Source: Hymenopus coronatus
Lineage: Eukaryota > Arthropoda > Insecta > Mantodea > Hymenopodidae
Length of the DNA stretch: 64,000 nucleotides
Direction of reading: 5' to 3'
NCBI GenBank assembly: GCA_030762935.1
Contig: CM060900.1
Location: forward strand, 112,062,620-112,126,619
Shown: positions 21,256-32,619 of the stretch, piece after piece
How the letters are laid out: every line of letters starts with the position of its first letter
Numbering within the stretch: position 1 is the first letter of the stretch
Notes under the pieces: model-generated
Told to the model about the DNA's origin: nothing
The model's input: only the letters and a program-made list of their open reading frames with translations
Databases searched by the model: none
Translations under genes and position numbers: made by a program

Positions 21256-22500
21256 CTAGGGTTGGTTGATAAGTCCCGGGCCCCACACAGATATGGCGCC
21301 ATTAGGCCAGTTAGAAGGTAGCATCATATAGTTTAACATTAGCCTAGCTTGTATCCATAGTTACAGGTCAATAGATTGTTTAGTTTTCGAATGACAGCAT
21401 TGTAAACAAGAAAACTTTAGAGTTTTCACGAAAATGGAGAATTTGGAAAAACGAGCAGTGATTAAATACTTCCATTTGAAATGTTTAACGCCTAAAGAAA
21501 TCAAGAAACAAATGAACAATACATTGAAAGGCTCTGGCCCCTTATATTCAATTATTAAAAGGTGGGTTGCAGAGTTTAAAATGGGACTTACGAGCACTAG
21601 TGATGAGCCTCGCTCTGGACGCCCTGCAGAAGTGGCAACTCCAGAGATCATTGAAAGAATTCATTTTTTAGTACTGAAAGATCGCAGATTAAAGTTGTTT
21701 GAGATAACAGAGACTGTAAACATATCAAAAGAACGTGCAGCTAATATTTTAAGTAGTCTTTGGACTTTCACAAGCTCTGTGCAAGATGGGTGCCGCATTT
21801 GTTGACACCTGATCAAAAGATGCAAAGAAAAACTGTTTCTGTTAAGAATGTGTATCTCTACCGTAAACATCCCAGTAAATTTTTGAGACGGCTTATTACC
21901 ATGGATGAAACTTGGATACTTCACTACACTCCAGAAAGTAAATCACAGTCAAAACAGTGGATTGCGCTAGGTGAACCAACTCCAAAAAAGGCGAAGTAAA
22001 TTTTGTCAACTAACAAGGTTATGGCGAGTGTTTTCTGGGATGCGCAGGGAATTATTTGTATTGATTACTTGAAAAAGGGAAAAGCATCACTGGTGACTAC
22101 TACGTAAGCTTACTGCAACGTTTGAGTGATGAGGTGAAAAGAAAAAGACCTCATTTGGCAACAACAACAAAAATATTGTTTTATCACGACAGTGCTCTGG
22201 CTCATCGTTCAGTCATTGTAATAGGAAAAATGTGTGAATTTAAGTTCGAATTGCTTGAACACCCACCCTATTCGCCAGATCTAGCACCCAGTGACACCTG
22301 TTCCCAAACCTCAAAAAACGAAGATTTCACAGCAACGAGGAGGTCATTGATGCGGTAAACAGCTATTTTGAGGTCCTTGATAATCGCTCTTCAGAGATAG
22401 TTTACTTAAATTAGAACACCGATAATGCAAATTATTAGTCTTTTTGGAGATTATGTTGAGTAATAAAGCAAAAAAAAAATGACTTATCAGCCGAACCTCG
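21256..22500 (+). mobile_element. Mariner-family transposon, near full length but inactivated
   Basis: Ends are inverted repeats. The left is CTAGGGTTGGTTGATAAGTC; the right end in reverse complement is CGAGGTTCGGCTGATAAGTC. TA duplications flank it at 21254-21255 and 22501-22502. The length of 1245 bp is close to the usual 1.3 kb of mariners. The AAGTC-containing end resembles irritans-type mariner termini, but the subfamily is not proven. Confidence 0.93.
21434..22410 (+). pseudogene. Mariner transposase pseudogene (DD34D type)
   Basis: It would cut and paste the element above. The start at 21434 opens a frame with an HTH region (TPKEIKKQMNN, IIKRWVAEFK, DEPRSGRPAEV). A frameshift near 21775 moves to the frame of ARWVPHLLTPDQKM and the first catalytic motif TMDETW (about 21899). 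An in-frame stop follows KAK at 21997, and another frame change lies near 22080. The second catalytic motif is YHDSALAHRS (normally HDNAPAH) and the third YSPDLAPSD. Thirty-four residues separate these two aspartates, as in DD34D mariners. A further frameshift after APSD removes the C-terminus. All three catalytic aspartates are still encoded, so damage is mainly by indels and stops. Confidence 0.9.
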
Positions 22501-22502
22501 TA

Positions 22503-22735
22503 TAATTAGACCACTAAAACTAATAGGTCATCGCATTATTCCATCTGAGTTTCTGACAGATGCACCAAGTGACACTTGTGCCGACGGAGAATGTAGTGAC
22601 ATTCTCGCAGAGGTGCTATTAACATTAATGCTTCCTGAATACTTTACCCGTATACCAACCTCCTCTTCGCTCTCTTATTACTTAAATATATGCTTAAGCT
22701 TTCACGGCCGGTGTCCATAGTTTTAACATTTAAAA
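22503..22735. other. Unassigned sequence
   Basis: No feature recognised between the mariner and the possible Penelope-like fragment. Confidence 0.4.
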
Positions 22736-22990
22736 ACCTCCAGGCTAAATAAACAAAACTAAAACCCGTCCACTTGACCCCGCCCTCCAGTGTCCGAGTA
22801 TATATACTGACTATAACCCGCACTGTTGTAATTCTTTCCTAGTTAGCGACGTGAGCACATTGCCTCTGAAGATGTCCCTCACAGACAGGAACGAAACGTT
22901 AGATAGAACTATTTTAACTAAACATATTTTAACCTACAGACCAAGGCAAAACAGCCCGAAAGTTTTAAATTTTATCTCTTATTACTTGTT
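22736..22990 (+). mobile_element. Possible Penelope-like retroelement fragment with a hammerhead-like core
   Basis: CTGAAGA (22866-22872), a GTCCCT/AGGAAC stem (22874-22879 with 22887-22892, one mismatch) and GAAACG (22893-22898) follow the order of a hammerhead ribozyme core, CUGANGA-stem II-GAAA. Such motifs are described from Penelope-like elements. An extra U between CTGAAGA and the stem, and no convincing stem I or III, argue against activity. The family call is inference. Confidence 0.4.
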
Positions 22991-23189
22991 TAGGACAACT
23001 AAAGAAACTACATTCACATAAGCTATGAAACTACTTTTGCACGAAATTCTGCAGAAGCTGGATTTTATAATTTTACAAATTGTCATATTACTCTCATTTA
23101 GACTGATTTAATATAAGTAATCTTATTTCACAACTCTTCCCCTCTGTCCTAATGCTATGCATCCAACTAGTTTCTTTCCCTTTGTCCAA

Positions 23190-23191
<2 letters not shown>

Positions 23192-23232
<41 letters not shown>

Positions 23233-23240
23233 TATATAAA
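23192..23240. repeat. (TA)n microsatellite
   Basis: About twenty uninterrupted TA units, followed by TAAA-interrupted ones. Confidence 0.95.
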
Positions 23241-24549
23241 TTTTCTCAAAAATGATTTTCTTTTTGTAAGGGCAAACTTTTAAATCTATGTACTCACTTC
23301 AGGAATAGTGTGTTCAAGGCTGCTCTACCCGAAAGTGCTCTGCTTTTTCCATAAATAATGAAAGAGCAATTAATTAGGATTTTTTAACTAATTGTATTTT
23401 TCCAACCAACGGATTAACTGAACTATCTCGTCATTATGTTTGTTACGAAGCATATGTGGTTTCTACAAGTAAGGTGCTTGGTACGTCGAAACTGTAATAT
23501 TATTTGTGACGTTTATCGCACTGGTGGTTAGATTGGCGCTTCTGATATTGGAACAAAATGACTGCTCGCACTCGCTCTACCAAACATCACAATTCTGCAC
23601 TAGTAAATATGCCTCTTTTCCGGTAATTGTGAACAATTTCTGGTAAATTGGGAAAATGTAAAATGTTTTTCTGTTTACATGCACTCAGTAATAAGGTAAA
23701 TGTACACAGTAGTGAGTAATCATGATCATGTGCTCTACTTTGCACTGTTACGAGAACATATCAAATAGCTTTGTCAAACTGTCGCCTACTGCATCAGTTC
23801 ATGTTTTAATCAAATTAATTATTGGAAACATTAGCAGCAAGCATACAGAAACATAAGCTTTTATGAAAATAATGTATAGAATAATGTAAAATAAATGTGA
23901 AGAAATTCGCGTGATTGTTACACCATATCCTTCAAATGCTTAAAACATTAGTGACGTAGTTAACGTTGTGTCATGTTTATTGTTAGATGCTTTTAGATAT
24001 TAAAGTACACCAAAATTAGCTTTCACTTTCATAATTTCGAAACTGTAAAGATACAACTTAATCTCAGGTGGTAATCGTACTGACAAGCAAAAATCATGCA
24101 ACAGGAAAGGTAGTAACCCTTCTACATATCTTCACATAAGGTGCACCTGTATTCGAATCCTTGTTAGATTTATCAAGTTAGATCTCATAACTCTTTTTCC
24201 CAATCGTGCTGTTCGTTATGATAGACATACTAGTGTATCTATATGTTAAACATAAATAAAACTAGGGAATAATAATACCTTCAATAAATAACGCCAAGTG
24301 GAAATAAGGTGTGCAGATTAAACATAAAACTGGTTCCTATTTATATTCAAAGCTTTTATCAACCAGAATAGGTCTTAATCCAGAGCTAGAAGTATACCAG
24401 TGGTTCTTTATACAAAATTTGGTCAGAAACTAAGTGTTTGTTTATAGTAACATTTGTATAGTCCCCGTTAACCTCTGTGATCATACCGGGGGCTTTAACT
24501 TGTGAAACAACTCATATTAACTACAGATTAAGGACAATAAGTTAATCAT
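23241..24549. other. No feature recognised
   Basis: AT-rich unique sequence without a supportable ORF. Confidence 0.4.
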
Positions 24550-24668
24550 CCTTTGTATCATTGAGCATGCATACATTTGCTCTCACACTCATACGTCCAG
24601 ACTCTGTAGGGGACAGGTAGTAATTGTGGAGAAAGAAACATTCCCCGCCCCCAGTCGATAATCGAACC
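24550..24668 (-). mobile_element. SINE-F fragment inserted in a mariner relic
   Basis: On the minus strand CCGGGTTCGATTATCGACTGG is followed by GGGGAATGTTTCTTTCTCC and CAGAGTCTGGACGTATGAG. The same run occurs at 60628-60715 on the plus strand. It begins exactly where the mariner transposase reading is lost. Confidence 0.75.
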
Positions 24669-24669
24669 C

Positions 24670-25478
24670 GGATGATATCCCGGAGAAACTGCTTCAAAAG
24701 CGTGGTGTTATTCTTGACTGTTGAGGTCGCCTGATGTCGCGAAGGAAGATGACGCCCTCGGTGAAAAGTCCTGACTGATGGCCTCCTGATTACCTTGCGC
24801 AATCGTGTCAAGTGCTTGCAGTATCGGTCAGTGGTCACTGTGTGCCCTCTTTTAGAAAATACCACGAGTATGACACACGCGCTGTCTAAAAATACTGCGG
24901 CCATCACCTTTCCGGCAGATGGCATCTCCTAAAACTTCTTTGTCTTTGAAGAGGAAGGGCGTTTCCACTTCTTTGACGACCACTTACTACTGTATGTGTG
25001 TAATGGTGGATGCATGCTTCCTCACCCTTGACATTGTAGTGAAGAAAACTGTTTCCTTCTATGAAGAACCGTTGCAAAAGTTGAGGACTTGCCCCCTTGC
25101 GCTTCTCCTTGTGTTGGTTGGACACATTTCGTGGAGCCCATCGGGAACAAATTTTCCGGTACAGCAGAATATCGTGAACAATGTGACGAACACCGTCTTA
25201 TGCCGTTACGTTATCCTCCTGTGGTCCTGAATCAATTCCTCTACGCGAACTCTGTTCAAGCTGTTGGCAAGGTGCTGGGTTGGTGGCTTCAATCCTCGTC
25301 AGTGACATTTTCTCTGCCGGCCACCAAATTTCTCGACACACCATTCAGCGATATGTTGACGAGGCATTACTATCTCTCCGCAAACCTCTACCGGCTGTCG
25401 GTGAATTTCAACCGCGATTATATGCTTTGCCCACAGAAGTGGAATAGTTGAGCAGATTTCTTGAAAACGGGTCGCCAT
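24670..25478 (-). pseudogene. Mariner-like transposase pseudogene, minus strand
   Basis: The first codon (minus, 25478) begins MATRFQEICST. The frame continues EIHRQPVEVCGEIVMPRQHIAE with a WC motif, the usual N-terminal helix-turn-helix region. Then, through at least three frame changes, come NRVRVEELIQDHRRITV, a VSNQHKEKRK block, an HHYT motif that normally follows the first aspartate motif, and KVMAAVFLDSACVILVVFSK (about 24860-24910) with TTDRYCKHLTRLRKVIRR. A degraded second catalytic block, VIFLRD, lies near 24740. The third catalytic block is missing because a SINE-F fragment occupies the site. The order of blocks makes a mariner assignment strong; it is inactive. A possible outer end with GGAGGGATGATTGGAAAC (minus) lies near 25631. 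Confidence 0.75.
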
Positions 25479-25639
25479 TTGTATCTATCTACAACTGGCG
25501 TTGTAAATGGCGGGTGGCTGAAACTCTGCACTGTTGTCGACTGCTTTTATTAAAATTACCGCACATTACTATGTTCTCTAAAATGAACAAAACTCCAGGA
25601 ATATCGGCCAAGTTTCCAATCATCCCTCCTAGATTAGTA

Positions 25640-26834
25640 AAGCTTACGCACAAAATATATAGGAAAACGTTAAAGCAATACCTGTATTATAATTATTTCA
25701 TTACGAGTTCTACTGAAGGTTAACAAAGAAGAAAACATTGGAAAAACTATGTTTCAGTCAATTGTGCTTTTCAATGGTTATAGATATGAACGGGTTACAA
25801 AAACAAGGTGAGGAAACCCAAAGCGTCAAGGAATGAATTCATCTAAAGACATTCTTCTAGATGAATTGCCTCATACTCGCGGACCAGATGTGAAGTTGCT
25901 GCGCAATTGACTTAAGCAAGAAAGTGAGAAAGCGAACATGGAGAGCGGGGATTCTATTTAAAAGAATCTACTCCGAAGAAAACTCACTAGATATGTTGTA
26001 CCCATTTATTTGGTACGCTTTTCATCCCTCCTCTCTGAATGAATTGCATTAAAATTTATAGTGTATTATTAATCAGTACGAAAATCATGGTGCACACCGA
26101 GCCTCATAGCAATCGGTTCAGTCGTTTATGGGTAAGTTTATACAATATAAACAAAAACATTTCTGAAGTTATAAATTATTTCAGGAAGATTGTTTTCTAC
26201 AACCTCAATGATTTATAAAATACGAATAGCTACTATTATAAAATGTTTCCTTTTTATTACGTTATATATTCCTTTTTAGATTTTGTTTTAAAGGTTTAAT
26301 TACGAACGTCGGTAGAAATTAGATGACCAGAAGAATTTGCCATCAGATGGCCGAATGCAGGGCGAGGGGGCAAATTGATTTAGTTGAAGTGCGGCTAACT
26401 GAAACCTGTTTTCACCCAAAGTAATTAAGTAATGTGCGGTCTCTGCGGAATTGTCACTCAGCGCAAGTGTACCACAGCGTTCCTTGTTGCGAGACACGAA
26501 ATCCCATGCATAAATGAGACCTAATTGCATTGCTGCTACGGATGACGAATACTCGGCTTACATTACACACTACCCTGACCACACCTGCTTTTTTCCCTAA
26601 CCTACTAAACATTTTGAGTATTTAAATATGAGCTTTTGTTCCGTTCTGTTTTACAGTTTTAGCTTCAAAATGTTGTTACTCGCTCTTCATAATTCTTCTC
26701 TGCAGCCATAAATTCTGAGCATTTGCTTATAAATACAACATCCACCCCTTCTGTGGTGGATTGCTTTGGAATATTCTTGTCACTTTTCCATCTTGCTGAG
26801 AAGGATCCAGGATGGGTCGAGATAACTTAGATTT
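25640..26834. other. Mostly unassigned; contains an RTE-like LINE 3' tail
   Basis: Only the stretch at about 26070-26140, listed separately, was recognised. Confidence 0.35.
26070..26140 (+). mobile_element. RTE-like LINE 3' end fragment
   Basis: GAAAATCATGGTGCACACCG followed by AGCAATCGGTTCAGTCGTTT resembles the conserved 3' UTR phrase 'ATCGGTTCAGCCGTTT' common at the ends of RTE-clade retrotransposons in arthropods. No RT coding sequence is attached. Confidence 0.4.
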
Positions 26835-27945
26835 TAAAACTTTACTCTTTCTCAAGCATCTCTCACCAGCTAGGTAACAGGAAGTATTGATTTCTACTAA
26901 AAAATTATATGAGGAGATTTCACTAGAAATGCATGTTTTTGAGATCTCCGAAATTCATGGGGCCCATTTTTGGAAAAACATGATTATGTTCGATAAATAG
27001 CCAACTTGGTTTTTCATTTCAGCATGTCCAAAGATATGACATGATTTTTACATATCATATGAAGATTTCTCAAAAATGTTTGTTGTCCTAAAGCATTTCT
27101 CTGATAGTTTTACCATATGAGGTGGCCCAACTGCCCCGTATTTGGCGTGTACAGATATTCCTTCGAGCGGTAAAAGAGCTGCAGAACTCTCCGGGGTTCT
27201 TTCAAGTTAGAAACGGTAAGTGGGGAACTGGCTGAATTACCTTCGTTTTACCCCTTTTGCTAAACGCGATGACCGTGAGACGGGTCGTACTCTATGAAAG
27301 AGGCACCAGAAGGTACCTCTCGCTAATTTCCCACTAACCAGTTTTAACTTCAAATAAACTCTTCGAGCTCTGCAATTCTTTAACGCACGAAGGAATGTCT
27401 GTACTTGTCATATACGGGAGAGTTGGGCCAACTGCATGGCAAATAAAATGTTCATCTTGACTTTTTTGGTATAATCCTGTGTAGCCCTCTTCATTTGGAA
27501 GTAATTTTTGTATATTTTTGAGTCACTAGTAAATGATAGAGAATGGATAAAACCCAGTCCATAAAAATGTAGATCTCTTTAAACACAATTTATTTAAAGC
27601 ATGTTTTGGGTAAAGACTTATCCGAGATGTCATTGTTATTGGTTTGAATTTTTCAAAAATTTGCCATTTACAGCTGCTGCCGCTGAGTAGTTGTTTCTCT
27701 CGGTATAATTGAAAGAGTATGGAACTTCTAGGACAGCATTGGCGGCCCAGTTTTATACATCTGGGATTCAATTTCCTCTGTCCTCCTTATACCCTCAACG
27801 AAACGTATGCTGACACTTTATCTCGTTTATCACGATTGACTCTGTAAAAGAGTAGAGAAAAATACTTTCTTAAGAGTAGTATCCGGAAGTTATATACAAG
27901 TAAACAATTGAGATTAAGGAAAGTCACCTTCATGTAAGACATTAG
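26835..27945 (-). mobile_element. Repeat D, copy 9 (minus), with nested MITE
   Basis: Its 3' end lies on the left: ACTCTTTCTCAAGCATCTC, then AGATTTCACTAGAAATGCATG and TTTCTCAAAAATGTTTG. After the MITE the D sequence resumes with CTCTTCATTTGGAAGTAATTT, AAATGTAGATCTCTTTAAAC and ATGTCATTGTTATTGGTTT. It ends near GGAAAGTCACCTTCATGTAA, the complement of the D 5' terminus. The sequence is highly diverged. Confidence 0.65.
27113..27440. mobile_element. Foldback MITE copy 2, nested in repeat D
   Basis: The left arm GGTGGCCCAACTGCCCCGTA with TTTGGCGTGTACAGATATTCC is matched by the complement at the right end (GGAATGTCTGTACTTGTCATA, GGGAGAGTTGGGCC). A central region near 27240-27320 separates the arms. 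Homologous to the MITEs at 11885 and 33741. Confidence 0.85.
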
Positions 27946-29190
27946 CTTTTTAATTACAAGATTGGTGATGGCAATAAATGATTTATAGCAACAGAGCAGA
28001 GTCACTGGTTTTTCTGTCTCTTTTTAGTTCACCAGAACACGCCATATGTTTAATTTTATGAATAACAGCTTTCAAAGCCGCAGATAAAGAAACAAATTCA
28101 CCACAAACACTCACGCACTCAAAAAAAAAGTCAGTATTGTGTGATTGAGGGATTTACGAAGGTCATAATTACAAGGACAAGGTCGACCGTAGGAATTTTA
28201 CCCTGGTCACTCAAAAGCTGGAATCGAACAAGAGTCTTGTGTTCAGCAAGAGAAACGGAAGGAAGGAAATGCATTACACTGCTGCGCGCAAAGCAAAGGA
28301 AGAAAGAAACCTGAACTAAGTCACAATATAGTAAAACTGTAACCAAAATATTTCTACTGAATATGGATTTTAAATTAACAATTCTTGCTAACGTGCAGAA
28401 AGAACTACTTTGACTACTACATCCTATGTACCTCCATCAATAAAAACAGAATATCTAGGAGACAATGGTGCCTTACTATGCACAGACATACAAGCTTGCT
28501 TCTATAGATGTAATAGAGTTGGTGATCGGTACAAGAGAAATAATGACTAAACGACTCCCTAGGTTTTGGAAGAATCCCAAGCTTAGCAACGCTGTGTAAA
28601 TACTATAGCTTTGATAGCCAATGAATAAGGACCGGCCGCTTCTTGACGTAAACGCAGTCTTCTACAAAAGAGGCGCTATGTAAGCATATTGTACTACCTG
28701 TGACCGAGCACGTGCCAAAGGTAAAATAAATGGAGCAAGCAATTTTATCAATTTTGTCAACCAACTTATGAAATGGTAATTTTTCAAAAGTGTGGATTAA
28801 ATCCCTCTAAATGTTATTATGTATTTGTATACACACACAGACAAATGCGCACCACTAATCAATCCGCCCTTTGCTGTGACCTGAACACTCGAAATTTACA
28901 AAGCGTAGAGATAGTGGCATTATTTAGCGTTTCTACATTTTTAATTTATGCATAAAAGGCAAATAAAAAGAGACTTTAAGAAATAATACAATATCCGAAA
29001 TACAAAATACAACAGGTTACCAGAGGAACTGTTTGATGACCTTCAACAACTCTACATATATTGACCAACGAAGCTCAAAAATAGCTGAAATGGTTAAAAT
29101 GACGTAATACCTGCATAGACAAAACCAAAGTAACGCTCAAGGAATCCTAGGAACAGCTGTGTTTTTTTTTTATTTCACCTCTAAAATCAA
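27946..29190. other. No feature recognised
   Basis: Only a faint tRNA-like stretch near 28200-28250 (minus) that I do not consider supported. Confidence 0.35.
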
Positions 29191-29553
29191 AGATCAGTTT
29201 CTAGGTTTCAAATCACACACTGCAATAAACGTTTTCAATAAACCTAATTGTTTTATTAAATTATTATACGCAGGTTCTTTGTCAAAAATAACAGTACTGA
29301 ATATTGAACGATGCGTAGATTTCATTCATTCTTTTGAAAGTAATTTGTCCTGGATAGCTTAGCGTCTTTAACTTCAAAAATATCAACTGAGCGTGTTGGT
29401 GTTGGTCTAGTTGTGTGCCTGTTTGACAAAATCAATAAAATTAAAGAATGGAAATCTCAGAGAGCGGTGCGATCTTAGTATGGTCGTTTCGACGACTAGT
29501 GCTATACCAAGCGGGCGTTAAACACTACCAAAACAAAAAAAAAACAAAAAAAA

Positions 29554-29593
<40 letters not shown>

Positions 29594-29965
29594 ATACCGA
29601 CTCACACACCAGATGTTATAGCAGAGCGTTCTAGCTAACTACATGTGATCTGAAGTCAATCGAGCGGTAATCAGTGGCGTGCACACCCTCAAAAGAACAA
29701 AATTGCAAGTCCAATGGTTTTAAATATCGTATTAATTGTGCACCAATATTGCATTCCTTCGACAACTGGCATACAAATGGTACATTCTGAATGAAAATAG
29801 GACACATATGTCTACATTATTTTGAGTTACGACCACTGGCATGTGCTCTGGAAATAAGTCATAACTCTGACATTGGCAAAAGGGGCAGTAGATACCCAAA
29901 AAGTTTATCTAGTACCTCTTAATAATCCTCCCAGTTTGTTCGGTTGAATTCTGGCACACCTGCAT
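29191..29965 (+). repeat. Repeat R2, copy 1
   Basis: Collinear with 60895-61602 over about 700 bp. Examples are GAACGATGCGTAGATTTCATT versus GAACGCTACGTAGATTTCG, AGAGAGCGGTGCGATCTTAG versus AGAGAGCGGTGCAAACTTAG, and ATTGCATTCCTTCGACAACT versus CTGCATTCCTTCGACTACTG. No coding potential or termini identified. It is interrupted by a SINE tail at 29509-29591. Confidence 0.75.
29509..29591 (+). mobile_element. Extremely 5'-truncated SINE-A (tail only) with target duplication
   Basis: Only AAGCGGGCGTTAAACACTACC, the last bases of SINE-A, plus a roughly 55-nt A-rich tail are present. CTATACC flanks it on both sides (29502-29508 and 29592-29598). The paralogous repeat R2 copy at 61217-61223 has a single CTATACC and no insertion, so it shows the empty site. 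Confidence 0.9.
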
Positions 29966-29966
29966 A

Positions 29967-29969
<3 letters not shown>

Positions 29970-30003
<34 letters not shown>
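29970..30003. repeat. (TG)n microsatellite
   Basis: About seventeen TG units at the right edge of repeat R2 copy 1. Confidence 0.95.
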
Positions 30004-30005
<2 letters not shown>

Positions 30006-30219
30006 CGCGTGAGTACTCTCATCCGGCGGATTCTGGACTAGGTAGTTCTGCATTTTACGGACGATGCAAAATGCAGGTACTGACACCGGATTCACCAGCC
30101 AGCTGAGTAGGGTGACGGTGATGCTCCAGTTGCGCAATAGTTCGCATGCTGGAAAGTAATGGAGAAAGTCGGAAGTTCAAATCACCCCTGAGAATGAGTT
30201 TTTTTTATTTATTTCTGTT

Positions 30220-31595
30220 CATGTTTCGCGAATGTTCTAGCAAATCATAATGAACCAGAAAGTGGATTTTTCCACAAATACGAAGTTCCAGCCGTTCGTG
30301 CCTACTTTGGAACGACGTTCTGGAATATACAGTATCTGGACATACCATTAGCATACGGGGAAGCGCACCAGAATTCAACGGAGACACGTCGTCTATACCA
30401 ACAGAGAACATTTCCTACAGACCACACGTTTTTGCAAGTTGTGAACCGCCTTCTGGAATCAGGAACAGTACACAAGATACCACAATCACTAAGCGATCAC
30501 AATATCCGTGACCAAGCAACGACGGATTGTATGACTATGTCATTCAGCATTCGCATTGTAGTGCGAGGGGCATTCATAGGCATTTCAATATTAGTCAATG
30601 TTCCACGTGGAGAATACTACATCATGCAAAGTTTCACGCTTATCATCTCTAGCTACACCAGGAGCTATTGCAGCCGAACCATGGACGGAGAGTGGCGTTT
30701 GCTATGTAGATCATGCGACAAACTGAACCGAAGTTTTTTTTTTTTTTTTTTGGCATCTATGTTGTCTACAGACGAAGCAAGGTTCCACAAAACAGACTTT
30801 GTAAATCTCCACAACATGCATTACTGGAGCACTGTAAACCCACGTTGGATGCGAGAGGTGGCCTTACAATTCCGATGGGGTTTCAACGTTTGGGTTGGTA
30901 TATTCGGTGATCACCTAATAGACCCGTATATTTTCATGACTAGCTCACTGGGAATCACTATATCCACTTTCTATCACACCAGCTGGCTATTATCCTGAAT
31001 AAAATGCCGTTGCAGAACTGGGCAACTATGTGGACCAACATGATGAGGCGCGAGATCATTCGTGTAACAGCTTATATCAATGCTACCTATCCTGAGCGAT
31101 GGATCGGACGGCATGGACTACTAGGGTGAACAGCACACCCACCAGACATAACCACATTAGACTTCATCTTAGGGATTATCTTAAAGATATCGTGTACCAG
31201 GAGCGGCCAATGACCCCCAATAGTTCCGAGAAATAGCTTGTTGTGATATCAAACCGACCATGTTGCGCCAGGTTAGGCTGGCGATGATGCTTAGACTGAG
31301 AAATTGCAGCCGCCGGCATTGTGGGCATTTTGAACACCTATTAAAATCACATGGTGGAAACGGGTAAATTGTAACGGTTTACCTGTGTAATGTTTTGGAG
31401 TGACACAGTCAGTGTTAGTTTCAGTAATTTAGGAATCAGAGAGGGTCACGACGATCATAATATAGGCTTGCAAATGTTATCTAGTTTGTACGTACATACT
31501 GCATGTTATTAACTCTCGTGACAATTTATTGGATTTCTTTTGTATGAAAGAATAGTTTTAAATAGTAAAATACTGTTTAATGATGCCCTGTATTT
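30220..31595 (+). pseudogene. Tc1-like transposase pseudogene (DUF4817-type family)
   Basis: Read with several frame changes, the blocks run in family order. The N-terminal block includes VLANHNEPESGFF and LAYGEAHQNS. The next is TFLQVVNRLLESGTVHKIP (open frame from 30432). A degraded FHAYHL/LHQELLQPNHGRRVAF block comes before a poly(T). Then come the first catalytic motif DEARFH, HNMHYWSTVNPRWM, WGFNVWVGIFGDHLIDPYIF, a QHDEARDHS block in place of the usual QHDGAPAH, NATYPERWIGRHG, and DITTLDFIL with the third aspartate. The C-terminal GHFEHLL sits near 31330. Stops and indels make it non-functional. GCCCTGTATT near 31585-31595 fits the family's TACAGGG end on the right; no matching left end was seen. 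Confidence 0.8.
30734..30751. repeat. Poly(T) run inside the transposase pseudogene
   Basis: Eighteen T residues at a position where related proteins encode consecutive phenylalanines, so replication slippage at TTT codons is a simple explanation. Confidence 0.85.
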
Positions 31596-32619
31596 AGGTG
31601 CTATATATACTATAGTAGTACAAGAGCATACTACCTTAATATCAACACTAGGTAGAGTACAAATTAATAATCTTATTGACCTTCATTGATAATTGGCATA
31701 TTATTACAGCTAGAGATATGTAAATAGTTTATATAATGTAGTTATTTATGATTGTGGTTTCGTATCTCGCTTTAAATTCCTAACATGTTTACCAAATATT
31801 TCTGAAATATTCTGTTCAAGTGACAATTGATTGCAATATAATTTTCAGTGCTACAATAATAAAGAACAGTTCTGGAGGACTATAGGAAGCTTTATTGGTG
31901 TGGAAAGAAACACACATTTAGTCTTTTCATGGAATATGGTTTGGTGATTATACTGTCTATACTAGAAACCACTTTAAGGAATCAACATTTGTTTTTAAAT
32001 AGTGGCGCAAGAAAATAGGGGGAGGAGGTGGATTGAGCGTTAAAATATCTCCCAGAGGTCCATACATAAAATTAAAATATAAGTAATAAAATCAGTGCAT
32101 ATCTGATTGTTTGCTCACCTAAATCTTGCTTCATAGATCTCACTGTATTAAAGTTTGACTGTGACTGAAATGCTTATTTCTCTACCATGTGCACCCGAGA
32201 GAAAAATAAAGAAGTGTTGATATAATGAGCAGTGTGTTAAGTTGGTAATGGTTTAGTAAAGTAGCTCCTCCACATTTATTGTTCCACCTGATTCTAGCAA
32301 GAGAGTTGATTGGCATGTTGTTTTTCGTGATGGCGGATGCGCATCGGAGTCAAGGGGGTAAGTCAATTTTAGGTTCTTTGGGAAGGCATAAGCAATTCAG
32401 TTTTAGTAATTGTTCTCCTGTAAGCTGGAAAGGTAGTATCAACATGAAAAAGAACATAAGTCCACAGTGAGGTATGATGTCTCAACGGAAGCCAAGGAGG
32501 TCTTTCTTCGTCGGGGAAATTCGAGACCGGTGGAAAATGTCATGAGGTGCCAGATAGAGCTGCAGCAAAAGATACCAAATATTGGTGTTTGGGATTCCGA
32601 CCATGTCATTGAATCTTCA
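31596..32619. other. No feature recognised
   Basis: AT-rich; short open frames lack recognisable motifs. Confidence 0.4.

Noticed and set aside
28195..28260. tRNA-like stretch on the minus strand
   Set aside because: Only a partial B-box match with no second copy or body.
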